The translations under genes were made by a program, and so were the position numbers. A model generated the notes under the pieces. It was not told where the DNA came from. It searched no databases and saw only the letters and a program-made list of their open reading frames with translations. From assembly GCA_035546855.1 (NCBI GenBank), contig DASZVY010000050.1:1-64000 (forward strand): a DNA stretch of 64,000 nt, written 5' to 3'. Shown here in pieces: positions 8,717 to 17,218 of the stretch (position 1 is its first letter; each line of letters starts with the position of its first letter). Origin of the DNA: Nitrobacter sp035546855 (lineage in GTDB: Bacteria > Pseudomonadota > Alphaproteobacteria > Rhizobiales > Xanthobacteraceae).

Positions 8717-8742
8717 TGCTCCATTTTGGGAGGAAAAGCGCG

Positions 8743-9168
8743 ATGCAAACATTTCTCGAGGCGAGCGCCGGCGATTATATGACGCGGATCGTTCAGACCG
8801 TGAAACGCGAAACCACCATGAGCGAGCTTCAGAAGCTGTTCGACGAGGCCGATTTCAACGGCTTTCCGGTGCGCGAAAACGGCGACATCGTCGGCCTGGT
8901 GACCAAATCCGACTTTTTGAAATGCTTTGCGGTTGCTCTGGGCCGGAGGAGTCCGAACTATGGCGATTTGCTGTCGCAACGTGTCGCGGAAGTCATGACA
9001 TACGAATTCATCTACGTCGATCCTGAAACGAAGCTGACGCGGGTCTTGGAGCTCATGGTCGCCCATCAGATAGAGAGCATTCCCGTATTGAACTCCGAAG
9101 AGCAACTGGTCGGGGTTATCGCACGAAAAGATATCATGAAGGCGCTGATGAATTGCGAATGGAAATGA
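8743..9168 (+). CDS. CBS-domain pair protein
   Basis: A 141-residue protein made of two CBS motifs, about residues 8-60 (DYMTRIVQTVKRETTMSELQ... GLVTKSDFLK) and 83-140 (VAEVMTYEFIYVDPETKL... GVIARKDIMK). Such pairs bind adenine nucleotides and sense energy state. No catalytic domain is attached, so its partner is unknown. The start has GGGAGGAAA about 7 bases upstream, and only 26 bases separate it from the Usp gene, so the two are likely co-transcribed. Usp plus CBS genes near fixLJ suggests a role in low-oxygen adaptation. Confidence 0.88.
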   Translation: MQTFLEASAGDYMTRIVQTVKRETTMSELQKLFDEADFNGFPVRENGDIVGLVTKSDFLKCFAVALGRRSPNYGDLLSQRVAEVMTYEFIYVDPETKLTRVLELMVAHQIESIPVLNSEEQLVGVIARKDIMKALMNCEWK

Positions 9169-9311
9169 AGGCAAGCGAAGCAGCTAAATTGCACCTGCAT
9201 GATGCAACGCCGTGCACGTCAAATCAGATGCGCCGCAAAATTCCGGCAAACATGGCGACAGACATCGATCGGTAGGCCATCTTGAGTATATGTCGACGGC
9301 GTCAGGCCAAA

Positions 9312-10043
9312 TCAGTCAGCCTTCGCCATCTCGATATCTTCCGGGGAATCCAGATATATCCCGGACATGGGTTCAACCCAGCGCAAATGATCGTGCACCT
9401 TCCGGACCCCGGCGACGTTTTCGGCCGTCACGATGATGGCCTGCCGCACACTGGCCTGAGTAATGATGCCGCTGAGATGGACGATGCCATCGCGCACCAC
9501 GACGCTGAGCCCGATCGGACACCAGTCGCTTTTTTCGAGGGACTCGATGATCCGCTTGCGGATGTGATCATCGTCGGCGGTAGGATCGGGAATGTCGCGG
9601 GCGAGGCTCGCAACAGCCTGCATCAGATTGGATCGCGATACGATCCCCACCAGCTTCTCGTTCCGTACGACGGGAAGGCGTTTGACGTGCTTTCGCTCCA
9701 TCAGGGCCACGATGTCCTCGAGCGATGTATCCTCGGTGACGGTGAAAGGATCCGGCGTCATGACCTCGGAAATCTTGCGGCCGTTTTCGTGCACAAAATC
9801 GACTGAATGGCTTCTTAAGCTCAGAAGATAGGACAGCCACCCGCCGCGCTTGTGCTGCGTGCCGATTTCGCTGCGACGGATGAAATCGCCTTCGGATACG
9901 ATGCCGACGAGCTTTCCATCGGCGTCTATGACCGGAAGCCCGCTGATATGCCGCTCCAGCATGAGAGTCGCGGCTTCCCGAACGGTCGTGTCCGGCGTGA
10001 CCGAAACAACGGATCGGGTCATGATCTGATGAGCGCGCATCAT
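9312..10043 (-). CDS. CBS-BON domain protein (paralogue 1)
   Basis: A 243-residue protein with two CBS motifs (about 5-65 MRAHQIMTRSVVSVTPDTT and 92-150 ISEVMTPDPFTVTEDTS) and a C-terminal BON domain (about 160-235, with DGIVHLSGIITQASVRQA). CBS pairs sense nucleotides and BON domains bind phospholipid or protein surfaces. ATGs at 10043 and 10040 both follow GGAGAG; the second matches the start of the paralogue at 37689. It is divergent from the phasin gene. A perfect FixK/FNR box is centred about 75 bases upstream. The target of the protein is unknown. Confidence 0.88.
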   Translation of the reverse strand: MMRAHQIMTRSVVSVTPDTTVREAATLMLERHISGLPVIDADGKLVGIVSEGDFIRRSEIGTQHKRGGWLSYLLSLRSHSVDFVHENGRKISEVMTPDPFTVTEDTSLEDIVALMERKHVKRLPVVRNEKLVGIVSRSNLMQAVASLARDIPDPTADDDHIRKRIIESLEKSDWCPIGLSVVVRDGIVHLSGIITQASVRQAIIVTAENVAGVRKVHDHLRWVEPMSGIYLDSPEDIEMAKAD

Positions 10044-10110
10044 ATTCTCTCCGCCGCATGGCGTTAATGAAGTCGTTATTTCAATAATCAGGGCATCCGG
10101 ACGCGACGAG

Positions 10111-10124
10111 TTGATGCGGATCAA
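10111..10124. promoter_or_regulatory. Perfect FixK/FNR box between CBS-BON 1 and phasin genes
   Basis: TTGATGCGGATCAA is a perfect TTGAT-N4-ATCAA palindrome and also fits TTG(A/C)-N6-(T/G)CAA. Its centre is about 75 bases before the minus-strand CBS-BON start and about 195 before the plus-strand phasin start, so CBS-BON is the better candidate target. Confidence 0.75.
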
Positions 10125-10311
10125 ATATGCGCCCCATTACGCCATCAATATTCGAATGAGGCAAAAGCCTTGCGATGGTCTGTGTCGCGGCGGATCGGAA
10201 CCGCAAACGTAAAATCCGACCAACGTCGGTCTGTTTGATGTGGCTCAACGTCAACGCCGGCGATGGACGCGAAACTGATGATGAACTGACGATTATGAGC
10301 CGGAGGCAGCC

Positions 10312-10692
10312 ATGTCCAACCCAGAACTCGTCGAGACCAATGCCGCCGTTCCAGAGCAGGCTGCCACCATGGAAGCTGGCAACTCGATGGCGAGAGCCAA
10401 TCAGCGCACCGTCGACTTTATGTTCGGCGCCCAGAAGCTGATGCTTGAAGAAATGATCTTTGTCGGCAGCGAAATCCTGGAACGTTCGCAAATCGAGATG
10501 CATCTTTTCTCGGAATTTTATTCCAAGATGGCGGCTGCACATTCCGTGAAGGACATCAGGACGATGTACGAGGAATGCGGCAAACATCAGATCGAGTTCA
10601 TGCGCCGCGATTGCGATCGCTTGTTCAAGCATGGCGAATGGATCATCGATGCTGCGGTCGGCTTGCTCAAAATCCATTCACTGAATGGATAG
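10312..10692 (+). CDS. Phasin family protein
   Basis: A 126-residue, mostly helical protein with the phasin pattern: low-complexity N-terminus, then amphipathic helices (ANQRTVDFMFGAQKLMLEE, IEMHLFSEFYSKMAAAHSV, then IRTMYEECGKHQIEFMRRD). Phasins coat polyhydroxyalkanoate granules, and a wider family of helical proteins shares the fold. GGAGG lies about 7 bases before the start. No PHA synthase or depolymerase gene is in the window. It shares its upstream region, including a FixK box, with the divergent CBS-BON gene. Confidence 0.75.
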   Translation: MSNPELVETNAAVPEQAATMEAGNSMARANQRTVDFMFGAQKLMLEEMIFVGSEILERSQIEMHLFSEFYSKMAAAHSVKDIRTMYEECGKHQIEFMRRDCDRLFKHGEWIIDAAVGLLKIHSLNG

Positions 10693-10938
10693 ATTCCGGG
10701 GTGGTCCTGAAGAAGGCTGTCGCTGTGCCGGGCGATCACTCCGGTCCAATGCCAGCTTTCGATCGATGACCCGTTCAGAAGCGCCCATGCAACCGGCGCC
10801 AAAGCCGGCATGATCCGCAGATATCAATCGATCGCGTCGACATTTATCCGCAAGGCTTGCCTTTCTCTGTTGAACTTCCCGCGATGAATGAGCAAGCTGT
10901 GGGTCGCATCCGCCTGATTTCGCAGGTGACGCAGATCG

Positions 10939-13632
10939 ATGTCGACCTACCGCCTGAAGAATTTGCTCGCGCCACGCTCGGTCGCGCTGGTCGGAGCCAG
11001 CCCGCGCCCGGCTTCTGTCGGACGGGCCATTCTCCGAAACATTCGCGATGCGAATTTCAGGGGTGACATCGGGTTGGTGAACCCGCGCTACGCGGAGATC
11101 GACGGCGTCGTAACCGCCGGCAGTCTTGCGAAGCTTTCTTTTGCCCCCGAACTTGTCGTCATCACCGCGCCGGCGGGCATGGTTGCTGCCGTTGTCAACG
11201 AGGCCGGCGTTTGCGGCGCCGCCGGTGCGGTCGTTATCAGCGCCGGCCTGGGCCACGGGAAGGGATCAATGGCCGAAGCGGTCGAACAGGCCGCAAAAAA
11301 ATACGGCATGCGGCTGATCGGGCCGAATTGTCTGGGCATGATGTTGCCGGATGCGAATCTGAACGCGAGTTTTTCCGCACATATGCCGTCTGCCGGCAAT
11401 CTTGCGCTGATTTCGCAGTCCGGTGCAATTGCCGCCGGCATGGTCGATTGGGCCGCGCAGCGCGCCGTCGGATTCTCCGGAATCGTCTCGATCGGCGATC
11501 AGCTCGATGTCGATATCGCGGACCTCCTCGACTATTTCGCGCTGGATGGAAAAACACAGGCCATCCTGCTTTATATCGAAGCGGTCAAGGACGCCCGGAA
11601 GTTCATGTCGGCGGCCCGTGCCGCCGCGCGGATCAAGCCGGTCGTGGTCGTCAAATCCGGCCGCATGGCGCAAGGCGCGAGGGCCGCCGCAACCCATACC
11701 GGTGCATTGGCGGGATCGGACGCTGTTTATGACGCGGCATTCCAGCGGGCGGGCATGCTGCGCGTTTCGGATCTTCGCGAGCTGTTCGACTGTGCCGAGA
11801 CGCTGGGGCGTCTCAAATCACCGCCGGGCAAGCGGCTGGCGATTCTGACCAATGGCGGGGGCATCGGTGTGCTCGCAGTCGATCGGCTGGCTGAGCTGGG
11901 CGGCATTCCTGCCGCGATGACGCCGGATGTCCGGGCGAAGCTGGACGCGGTCCTGCCTCCGACATGGTCCGGATCGAACCCGGTCGATATCGTGGGCGAC
12001 GCCGACCCCGCGCGTTATGCCGCGGCGCTGGAGGTGTTGCTCAACGATTCCGATAGCGACGCGGTGTTGGTCATGAACGTACAGACCGCGATCGCGCGCG
12101 CCGATGAGATCGCGACGACCGTGACGGGAGTGGTCGAGGCCTGTCGCCGGCAGCATCACGCCCGGGCCAAGCCGGTGCTTGCGGTCTGGGTTGGAGCGGA
12201 GCCCGGGATCGGCGACATTCTGAGCCGCGCCGGAATCCCGAACTATCTCACCGAGGATGATGCCGTCCGAGGCTTCATGTATCTGGTGCGGCATCGCGAG
12301 GTGGTCGAGGCGCTGGCACAGGTCCCGCCGGCGATGCCCGCCGATTTCGTGCCGGACGTTGCATGGGCCCGGCGCATCGTCGCCGCCGCGTTGTCCGATG
12401 GACGGCAATGGCTTGATCCGATCGAGGTCAACCAGTTGTTCGATGCCTACGAGATTGCGATGGTTCCGGTGCGGGCTGCCGCCGACGCCGAGCAGGCCGC
12501 GATCCAGGCGGAGACCCTGTTCGCCCAAGGCGCGACCGTCGTCGTCAAGATCATGTCGCGCGATATCGTTCACAAGTCCGATGTGGGTGGTGTGATCCTC
12601 AACCTCGGCACCACCGACGCGGTGCGCAAGGCGGCGGCGGATATTCTTGCGCGGGCGAAAGCGCTTCGGCCGGACGCGCGGATAGCCGGTGTGATGGTTC
12701 AGGCCATGGTGCTGCGGCCGAAGGCGCGGGAGCTTATCGTTGGTCTTGCCGACGACCCGACATTCGGCACCGTCGTCGTGTTCGGGCGGGGCGGTACGGC
12801 GGTCGAAATTATCAACGACAAGGCACTCGCGCTTCCACCGCTCGACCTGCAACTCGCGCGAAACCTGATCGAGCGCACCCGTGTTTCGCGGCTGCTGCAC
12901 GCCTATCGCGACATGCCGGCGGTGAAGGAAGACGCAGTCGCGATGGTGTTGGTCAGGCTGGCGCAGATGGCCGCGGATATTCCGGAAATCCGCGGATTGG
13001 ACATCAACCCGCTGCTGGCGGACGAGACGGGCGTGCTCGCCGTCGATGCCCGCGTTGCGGTGGGGCGCGCGGAGCGCAAATTCCGGGGCTCCGGGCCCGC
13101 CAATTTCGCCGTGCGGCCCTATCCGTCGCAATGGCAGCGTCACCTCGAGATCAAGGATGGCTGGCGCGTTTTTGTACGTCCGATCCGCCCCGAGGACGAA
13201 CCGCTGATCCATGACTTCCTGCGTCATGTCGACAGCCACGATTTGCGGCTTCGGTTCTTCGCGCCGATGAAGGAATTTTCCCACGAATTCATCGCGCGGC
13301 TGACCCAGCTCGATTACGCGCGCGCGATGGCCTTCGTCGCCTTCGACGAGGTGACCCATGAGCTGCTGGGCGTGGTCAGGATACATTCAGATTCGATCTA
13401 TGAGAGTGGCGAATACGCGATCCTGCTGCGATCCGATCTCAAGGGCAGGGGGCTGGGCTGGGCTCTGATGCAGTTGATTATCGACTATGCCAGGTCCGAG
13501 GGCCTCAAGGTCATCTCCGGCGATGTGCTGACCGAAAACACTGTGATGCTGACAATGTGCCGCGACCTCGGTTTTGAGCTGAAGTCGGATCCGGCCGAGC
13601 ACGATGTTTGTAATGTCAGGCTTGCTCTCTAG
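10939..13632 (+). CDS. pat: Pat-type protein acetyltransferase: NDP-forming acyl-CoA-synthetase-like plus GNAT
   Basis: An 897-residue fusion. A CoA-binding Rossmann domain (about 8-130, SVALVGASPRPASVG) is followed by succinyl-CoA-ligase-like domains (150-460), an ATP-grasp domain (about 480-710, VVKIMSRDIVHKSDVGGV) and a C-terminal GNAT domain (about 735-890, LKGRGLGWALMQLII). This is the architecture of Pat enzymes, which acetylate a lysine of AMP-forming acyl-CoA synthetases and are well studied in Rhodopseudomonas palustris. HTGALAG at 253-259 keeps the His that is phosphorylated in true NDP-forming synthetases; I cannot tell if ligase activity remains. The start at 10939 has only a weak ribosome site. 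Confidence 0.88.
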   Translation: MSTYRLKNLLAPRSVALVGASPRPASVGRAILRNIRDANFRGDIGLVNPRYAEIDGVVTAGSLAKLSFAPELVVITAPAGMVAAVVNEAGVCGAAGAVVISAGLGHGKGSMAEAVEQAAKKYGMRLIGPNCLGMMLPDANLNASFSAHMPSAGNLALISQSGAIAAGMVDWAAQRAVGFSGIVSIGDQLDVDIADLLDYFALDGKTQAILLYIEAVKDARKFMSAARAAARIKPVVVVKSGRMAQGARAAATHTGALAGSDAVYDAAFQRAGMLRVSDLRELFDCAETLGRLKSPPGKRLAILTNGGGIGVLAVDRLAELGGIPAAMTPDVRAKLDAVLPPTWSGSNPVDIVGDADPARYAAALEVLLNDSDSDAVLVMNVQTAIARADEIATTVTGVVEACRRQHHARAKPVLAVWVGAEPGIGDILSRAGIPNYLTEDDAVRGFMYLVRHREVVEALAQVPPAMPADFVPDVAWARRIVAAALSDGRQWLDPIEVNQLFDAYEIAMVPVRAAADAEQAAIQAETLFAQGATVVVKIMSRDIVHKSDVGGVILNLGTTDAVRKAAADILARAKALRPDARIAGVMVQAMVLRPKARELIVGLADDPTFGTVVVFGRGGTAVEIINDKALALPPLDLQLARNLIERTRVSRLLHAYRDMPAVKEDAVAMVLVRLAQMAADIPEIRGLDINPLLADETGVLAVDARVAVGRAERKFRGSGPANFAVRPYPSQWQRHLEIKDGWRVFVRPIRPEDEPLIHDFLRHVDSHDLRLRFFAPMKEFSHEFIARLTQLDYARAMAFVAFDEVTHELLGVVRIHSDSIYESGEYAILLRSDLKGRGLGWALMQLIIDYARSEGLKVISGDVLTENTVMLTMCRDLGFELKSDPAEHDVCNVRLAL

Positions 13633-13652
13633 TCCGGCTGGGTGATTGAGCC

Positions 13653-14011
13653 TTACCATCCTGCGCACGCCGCGGCCTTTGAATGCTGTTGCCGCGCGCG
13701 ATTGCGAGACGAATGAGGAGCATTTCTGGAGCGCGTCTCAATGATGATCTTTTCTCCACGTGTAAAGAGAACCAAAATGCCAAGAATGATGTCACCAAAT
13801 ATCCAAAGCATGAGGAGTGAAGCGAAACCGACCGCAGAGCCAATGGCTCGGCCAGCGCTCTCAGCGGTTGAATGAACCTCGATATTTGAGACAGCGTTAA
13901 ATCCACTAACAATCCAAAGTAACATAATAAAATTGAATGTGATGAAAGCCCATTTAATCAAAGTCCCGAACGTTCCACGTTGATATTTTCGGTTTTCATA
14001 ATCGTGGCCAT
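13653..14011 (-). pseudogene. Small inner-membrane protein gene with a single-base frameshift near its start
   Basis: An excellent start (ATG at 14011 behind GGAGGATGAT) opens MATIMKTENINVERSG and hits TGA at once. One frame over, translation continues LIKWAFITFNFIMLLWIVSG and later GRAIGSAVGFASLLMLWIFG, IILGILVLFTRG, giving two clear membrane segments. Adding one G to the GGG run (CCC at 13965-13967 on the plus strand) joins the two into a protein of about 119 residues. It resembles small two-helix membrane proteins of unknown function that I recall from Bradyrhizobium. The TTG at 13961 is the only other start, with poor ribosome spacing. Either a real mutation or a sequencing error explains it. 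The product's role is unknown. Confidence 0.6.
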
Positions 14012-14570
14012 ATCATCCTCCAATATCAGTTGGGATAGACAGCACGCTGCTCGCGAGTAGAAGGTCTCCTAATTTGGAAGACTTGAAGGTAAGTGAAGCA
14101 GCGTGGTTGAAGATGAGCCAACGTAAAGGTTCTGATTTTACGAATGAGAATGCGTAATCCGCTGTGCCTTAGCCTCACCAGTTTGGCATAGGCGGGAAAG
14201 CTTCCTTGCTTCTCTCGCCTATGGAAGATGGGTTGGCATGCATTAGTTTTTCAAACTTTTAACCGCGGCTTAATTTAATTCCCTGTCACCCGCAGCGCTC
14301 GCCCGCATTGTTCTCGTCGCCATGATGAGCAGACGCTACGTCACAATACGGCTAATGATTAGAACGCAGCGACTCCGTGGCGAAGCCTGTCTAGGTTAGG
14401 GCCGGTTTAAACGTCTCATGCATACGATGTTTCTCTTTTCCTTTTCGTCGTGGTGCGATTGATCTGACTGGGCAAACCGCTTGCGGATACGATTGCAGGT
14501 TAACCGCCGGAGCGAAATCCGGGGGTCGTTCCTGTTTATTCCTATAAATCGCAATAATATCAATTAGATA
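14012..14570. other. Non-coding gap left of the island, with one hairpin
   Basis: I see no convincing gene. The stretch is richer in A and T than its surroundings. It holds one strong inverted repeat, CATAGGCG at 14187-14194 pairing with CGCCTATG at 14216-14223 with partial extension inward; there is no T-run after it. A structured RNA or a relic of an insertion is possible but unsupported. Confidence 0.5.
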
Positions 14571-14587
14571 TGGCGGAGAGGGAGGGA
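14571..14587 (+). repeat. Duplicated 3' end of tRNA-Ser (left attachment site)
   Basis: TGGCGGAGAGGGAGGGA is identical to 18780-18796, the reverse complement of the last 17 bases of the tRNA-Ser gene including CCA. The match fades beyond these 17 bases. This is the usual footprint of tyrosine-recombinase integration into a tRNA. Confidence 0.75.
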
Positions 14588-14768
14588 GAACGATCCCGAC
14601 GTTCCGCAGTAAGTGATTCCAAGGAGTTAGCTGGCAAGGCCCGTCCCGTATCGCTGAAAACTGTACCAGGATTCTGTACCAGTGCCAGTGGAAAGCTCCA
14701 CGCTTCGCCTTATTTCCAATCGCCAAACCACGACGGGCTTGCGGTGACGTAGGGCTGCGGACGGGAGC

Positions 14769-15095
14769 TTATTCGGAAGGGGCGGACTGTGAGACCAGAC
14801 GGGCGACCAACTCGCCCGAGACCTCTTTCAGGAACCGATAGCGGTCGAAGTCCTTCGTGAGCCGGGCTTCGTGCATGGCCTCGCCATTGAGCCTGAACGC
14901 CTCCCGGCCATGCTTGGCTTCAAGCTGATCGGCATAGGCGCGGACGGCTTCGGGCTTCGGCTGGGTCCGGTGGAGACGCCATTCGTCGCAGGCGAGGAGG
15001 ATGCCACCAATCAGGGTGCCGAACACCATCCACAACGCCCAGCCCCAATTGAGGATGTAGCTGGTCCACCCCAACATTCCCGCCAGCGTCTCCAT
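14769..15095 (-). CDS. Hypothetical membrane-anchored protein
   Basis: A 108-residue protein with one N-terminal membrane segment (ILNWGWALWMVFGTLIGGIL, about residues 14-33) and a charged, helical cytoplasmic part (EWRLHRTQPKPEAVRAYADQ onward). I do not recognise the family. The ATG at 15095 has GGCGAG just upstream; a GTG at 15110 would add five residues. It is divergent from the XRE regulator at 15182, with a palindromic operator between them, so the regulator may control both. It belongs to the tRNA-Ser island. Confidence 0.55.
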   Translation of the reverse strand: METLAGMLGWTSYILNWGWALWMVFGTLIGGILLACDEWRLHRTQPKPEAVRAYADQLEAKHGREAFRLNGEAMHEARLTKDFDRYRFLKEVSGELVARLVSQSAPSE

Positions 15096-15164
15096 GTTCT
15101 CGCCGATCACTACGTTTCGTAGATAGACGAGAGCACATAACGTTCCTGGAGTGAAGAGAGTGGT

Positions 15165-15181
15165 CGGAACAGTCTGTTCCG
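15165..15181. promoter_or_regulatory. 17-bp perfect palindrome abutting the XRE regulator start codon
   Basis: CGGAACAGTCTGTTCCG is an 8+1+8 perfect inverted repeat whose last base touches the ATG at 15182. It occupies the place of a ribosome site, none of which is visible, so the gene may be leaderless or read from this operator. Autoregulation by the encoded XRE protein is the simplest reading. Confidence 0.65.
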
Positions 15182-15529
15182 ATGGAGCTATTCAAAAACC
15201 GCCTTCGGGAGAGAGCCGCCGAGTTGGGCATCTCGAATGCCGAAGTCGCCCGCCGCAGCAGCTTGGACGAACGCCGCTATTCCCACTATGTCAGCGGGAT
15301 CAGAGAGCCGAACCTCGTCACGCTCGTGCGGATCGCCGAGGTGCTTCAGACCACCCCGAACGACCTGCTCGGCGTCGGAGACAAGGTGAAGCCCTCGCCC
15401 CGGACGGTTCTGGTCGACCGTCTCAACTCGGCCGTCCAGGGGCTCAGCGATCACGACCTGGAGGTCGTCGTCGTGCAGACGGAAGCCCTCAGCGGCCTGC
15501 CCCGGAAGAAGGGACGGTCGTCAAAGTAG
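15182..15529 (+). CDS. XRE-family helix-turn-helix regulator
   Basis: A 115-residue protein with an N-terminal Cro/C1-type helix-turn-helix (about 4-62; LGISNAEVARRSSLDERRYS, then TLVRIAEVLQTTPNDLLGV). The C-terminal half is short and helical, ending in a basic tail KKGRSSK. It probably represses its own promoter through the palindrome immediately before the start. Such regulators govern phage or island genes, or act as antitoxins. No toxin gene is adjacent on the same strand; the divergent membrane protein is the nearest partner. Confidence 0.85.
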   Translation: MELFKNRLRERAAELGISNAEVARRSSLDERRYSHYVSGIREPNLVTLVRIAEVLQTTPNDLLGVGDKVKPSPRTVLVDRLNSAVQGLSDHDLEVVVVQTEALSGLPRKKGRSSK

Positions 15530-16060
15530 GTCGCCGGTCGAAGCCGAAGGGTTCGTCTCCTGAATCACGGCCAATTTTCGTGCGCCGAGCAAGCCGTTTC
15601 CGTCGCCGATCCATGCCGGAGCCAGGATTCATCAGCCTGGCAGGAGCGCGATCAAGGCGGCAGGCAAGCGCCGTCCCGTGCAATTAACTGCACGACGCCG
15701 AGAGCTGCGCCACAGGTGAATCTCGGGCTCGCCGCCGGGGTAGAAGCCCAAAACAGCGCCTACACCAGGGTGATTCCGTCCTGGGCGGCCTTGGTCAAGG
15801 TGGACTGATGGATTGTGTGCTGGACTGATCCGCCGACTGGCGAGGCTTGGGCGGCCTTTGTGCATGTGGCGATGCCGCCTATCTTATCGCTTGCACCGTC
15901 CTACGGTGATGGTCAGGCTTGGCCTTTCCGATCCATTAACGCATTGTTGACCATAACACTCCGGCCCATTCCGGCTTGGGCCAGAGAAGCTAACGACGCC
16001 ACCCGGATCGACTGAAGGTCGGACAAGTTTCTGGGCGTTCGCGGATAAGGAGGCCGCCGC
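15530..16060. other. Island spacer with a repeat copy and ImmA promoter region
   Basis: No gene is supported in these 531 bases. They contain a short inverted repeat GTGCA...TGCAC at about 15678-15693, the left 119-base direct repeat at 15705-15823, and the leader of the XRE/ImmA gene ending in AAGGAGG. Reading frames in the repeat contain stops or lack starts, so it looks like a fragment of a lost gene. Confidence 0.5.
15705..15823 (+). repeat. 119-bp direct repeat, left copy
   Basis: Aligned without gaps to 17764-17882, it differs at about 10 of 119 positions by my hand count (roughly 92% identity). Weaker similarity continues past the right end. The two copies bracket the XRE/ImmA-DUF4411 cassette. 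Shared segments include CTGCGCCACAGGTGAATCTC and GATGGATTGTGTGCTGG. Confidence 0.85.
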
Positions 16061-17218
16061 ATGACGCGCGTAGCCGTCAGTCCCGACCTGTTGCGCTGGG
16101 CGCGTGAGCGCGCCGGCGTGATGCAGGCTGACGAATTGCTGGGTCGGTTTCCCAAGCTGCCCGAGTGGGAAGCTGGGACCTTGCAGCCGACGCTCAACCA
16201 GCTTGAGGACTTCGCGCGCGCGGTCCACGTTCCAGTCGGGTACCTGTTCCTCACCACCCCACCCGAGGAGCCTCTGCCGATCCCGGACTTTCGGACCCAC
16301 GACGGACGGGCGGTTCGCCGGCCGAGCCCCAACCTTCTCGACATGGTCTATGCCTGCCAGGAGAGGCAGAGCTGGTATCGCGACTTTGCCCTGGCCGGCC
16401 GAATGCCCGAGGCGGACTTCGTCGGCAGTGCGACGCTCGGCCAGCGTGCGGAGGACGTTGCCGCTGCGATGGCCGCTCGCCTCGGCTTCGATCTTGCCGC
16501 CCGTGCTGCCTGCCGCACCTGGGAGGAGGCTTTGCGCCTCTTCATCACGCAGGCCGAGAAGCTCGGCGTCCTGGTCATGGTGAGCGGTGTCGTCCTCTCC
16601 AACACCCATCGCTCGCTCGATCCGCAGGAGTTCCGAGGCTTCGCACTGGCTGATCGTCGCGCACCGCTCATCTTCATCAATGGCAGCGATACCAAGTCCG
16701 GCCAGATGTTCACGTTGGCCCACGAGCTGGCGCATCTGTGGCTCGGTGCCTCGGCTCTCTCGGATGCGAGCGGTGCGCCTCTGAACGGCTACCGGCGCGA
16801 GGAAGTGTGGTGCAACGCCGTAGCCGCCGAACTGCTTGTGCCTCTGGTGTCCATCCGGGCGACGGTTCAGCAAGATGAGCCGCTCGACACGGCGGTCGGC
16901 AGGCTGACGCGCCAGTTCAAGGTCAGCTCGCTGGTCATCCTGCGCCGTTTGCTCGACGCCGGAGCGATCACGCGCGCGGTCTTCGATCAAGCGTGGGCGG
17001 CGGAACGCGCCCGCCTTCGCGCGCTCGCCGACAGTGGTGCGGGCGGCGGCGACTTTTACCGCACCACCCTGTCCCGTGTCAGCAAGCGTTTCGCCCGCGC
17101 CCTGGTGGAAAGCACCCTAGAGGGGCAGACGCTCTACCGGGATGCGTTCCGCATGTTGGGTGTCGCCAAGACGGAGACGTTCAACCAGATCGGGCGCGAA
17201 GTCGGGGTCATGCTTTGA
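16061..17218 (+). CDS. XRE-ImmA/IrrE metallopeptidase (antitoxin-type)
   Basis: A 385-residue two-domain protein. A divergent N-terminal XRE helix-turn-helix (about 5-65) is followed by an ImmA/IrrE-type zinc peptidase domain (about 150-300) with HELAH at 221-225 and a downstream glutamate in WCNAVAAELLVP as probable third ligand. This COG2856-type protein commonly pairs with PIN-like toxins or phage repressors, where the protease side controls stability. Translation starts at an ATG with AAGGAGG 7 bases upstream. The stop codon overlaps the TTG start of the DUF4411 gene (TTGA). Antitoxin or regulator function is inferred from family and pairing. Confidence 0.88.
   Translation: MTRVAVSPDLLRWARERAGVMQADELLGRFPKLPEWEAGTLQPTLNQLEDFARAVHVPVGYLFLTTPPEEPLPIPDFRTHDGRAVRRPSPNLLDMVYACQERQSWYRDFALAGRMPEADFVGSATLGQRAEDVAAAMAARLGFDLAARAACRTWEEALRLFITQAEKLGVLVMVSGVVLSNTHRSLDPQEFRGFALADRRAPLIFINGSDTKSGQMFTLAHELAHLWLGASALSDASGAPLNGYRREEVWCNAVAAELLVPLVSIRATVQQDEPLDTAVGRLTRQFKVSSLVILRRLLDAGAITRAVFDQAWAAERARLRALADSGAGGGDFYRTTLSRVSKRFARALVESTLEGQTLYRDAFRMLGVAKTETFNQIGREVGVML

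Noticed and set aside
11818..13386. Long open frame antisense to the pat gene
   Set aside because: It mirrors a strongly conserved gene on the other strand; high GC in third positions keeps antisense frames open.
14391..14726. 111-codon minus-strand frame left of the island
   Set aside because: It crosses the tRNA-end repeat at 14571, has mixed composition and no recognisable domain.
15165..15181. LexA (SOS) box
   Set aside because: The alphaproteobacterial LexA site is GTTC-N7-GTTC; this palindrome has GAAC-N5-GTTC and sits at an XRE gene.
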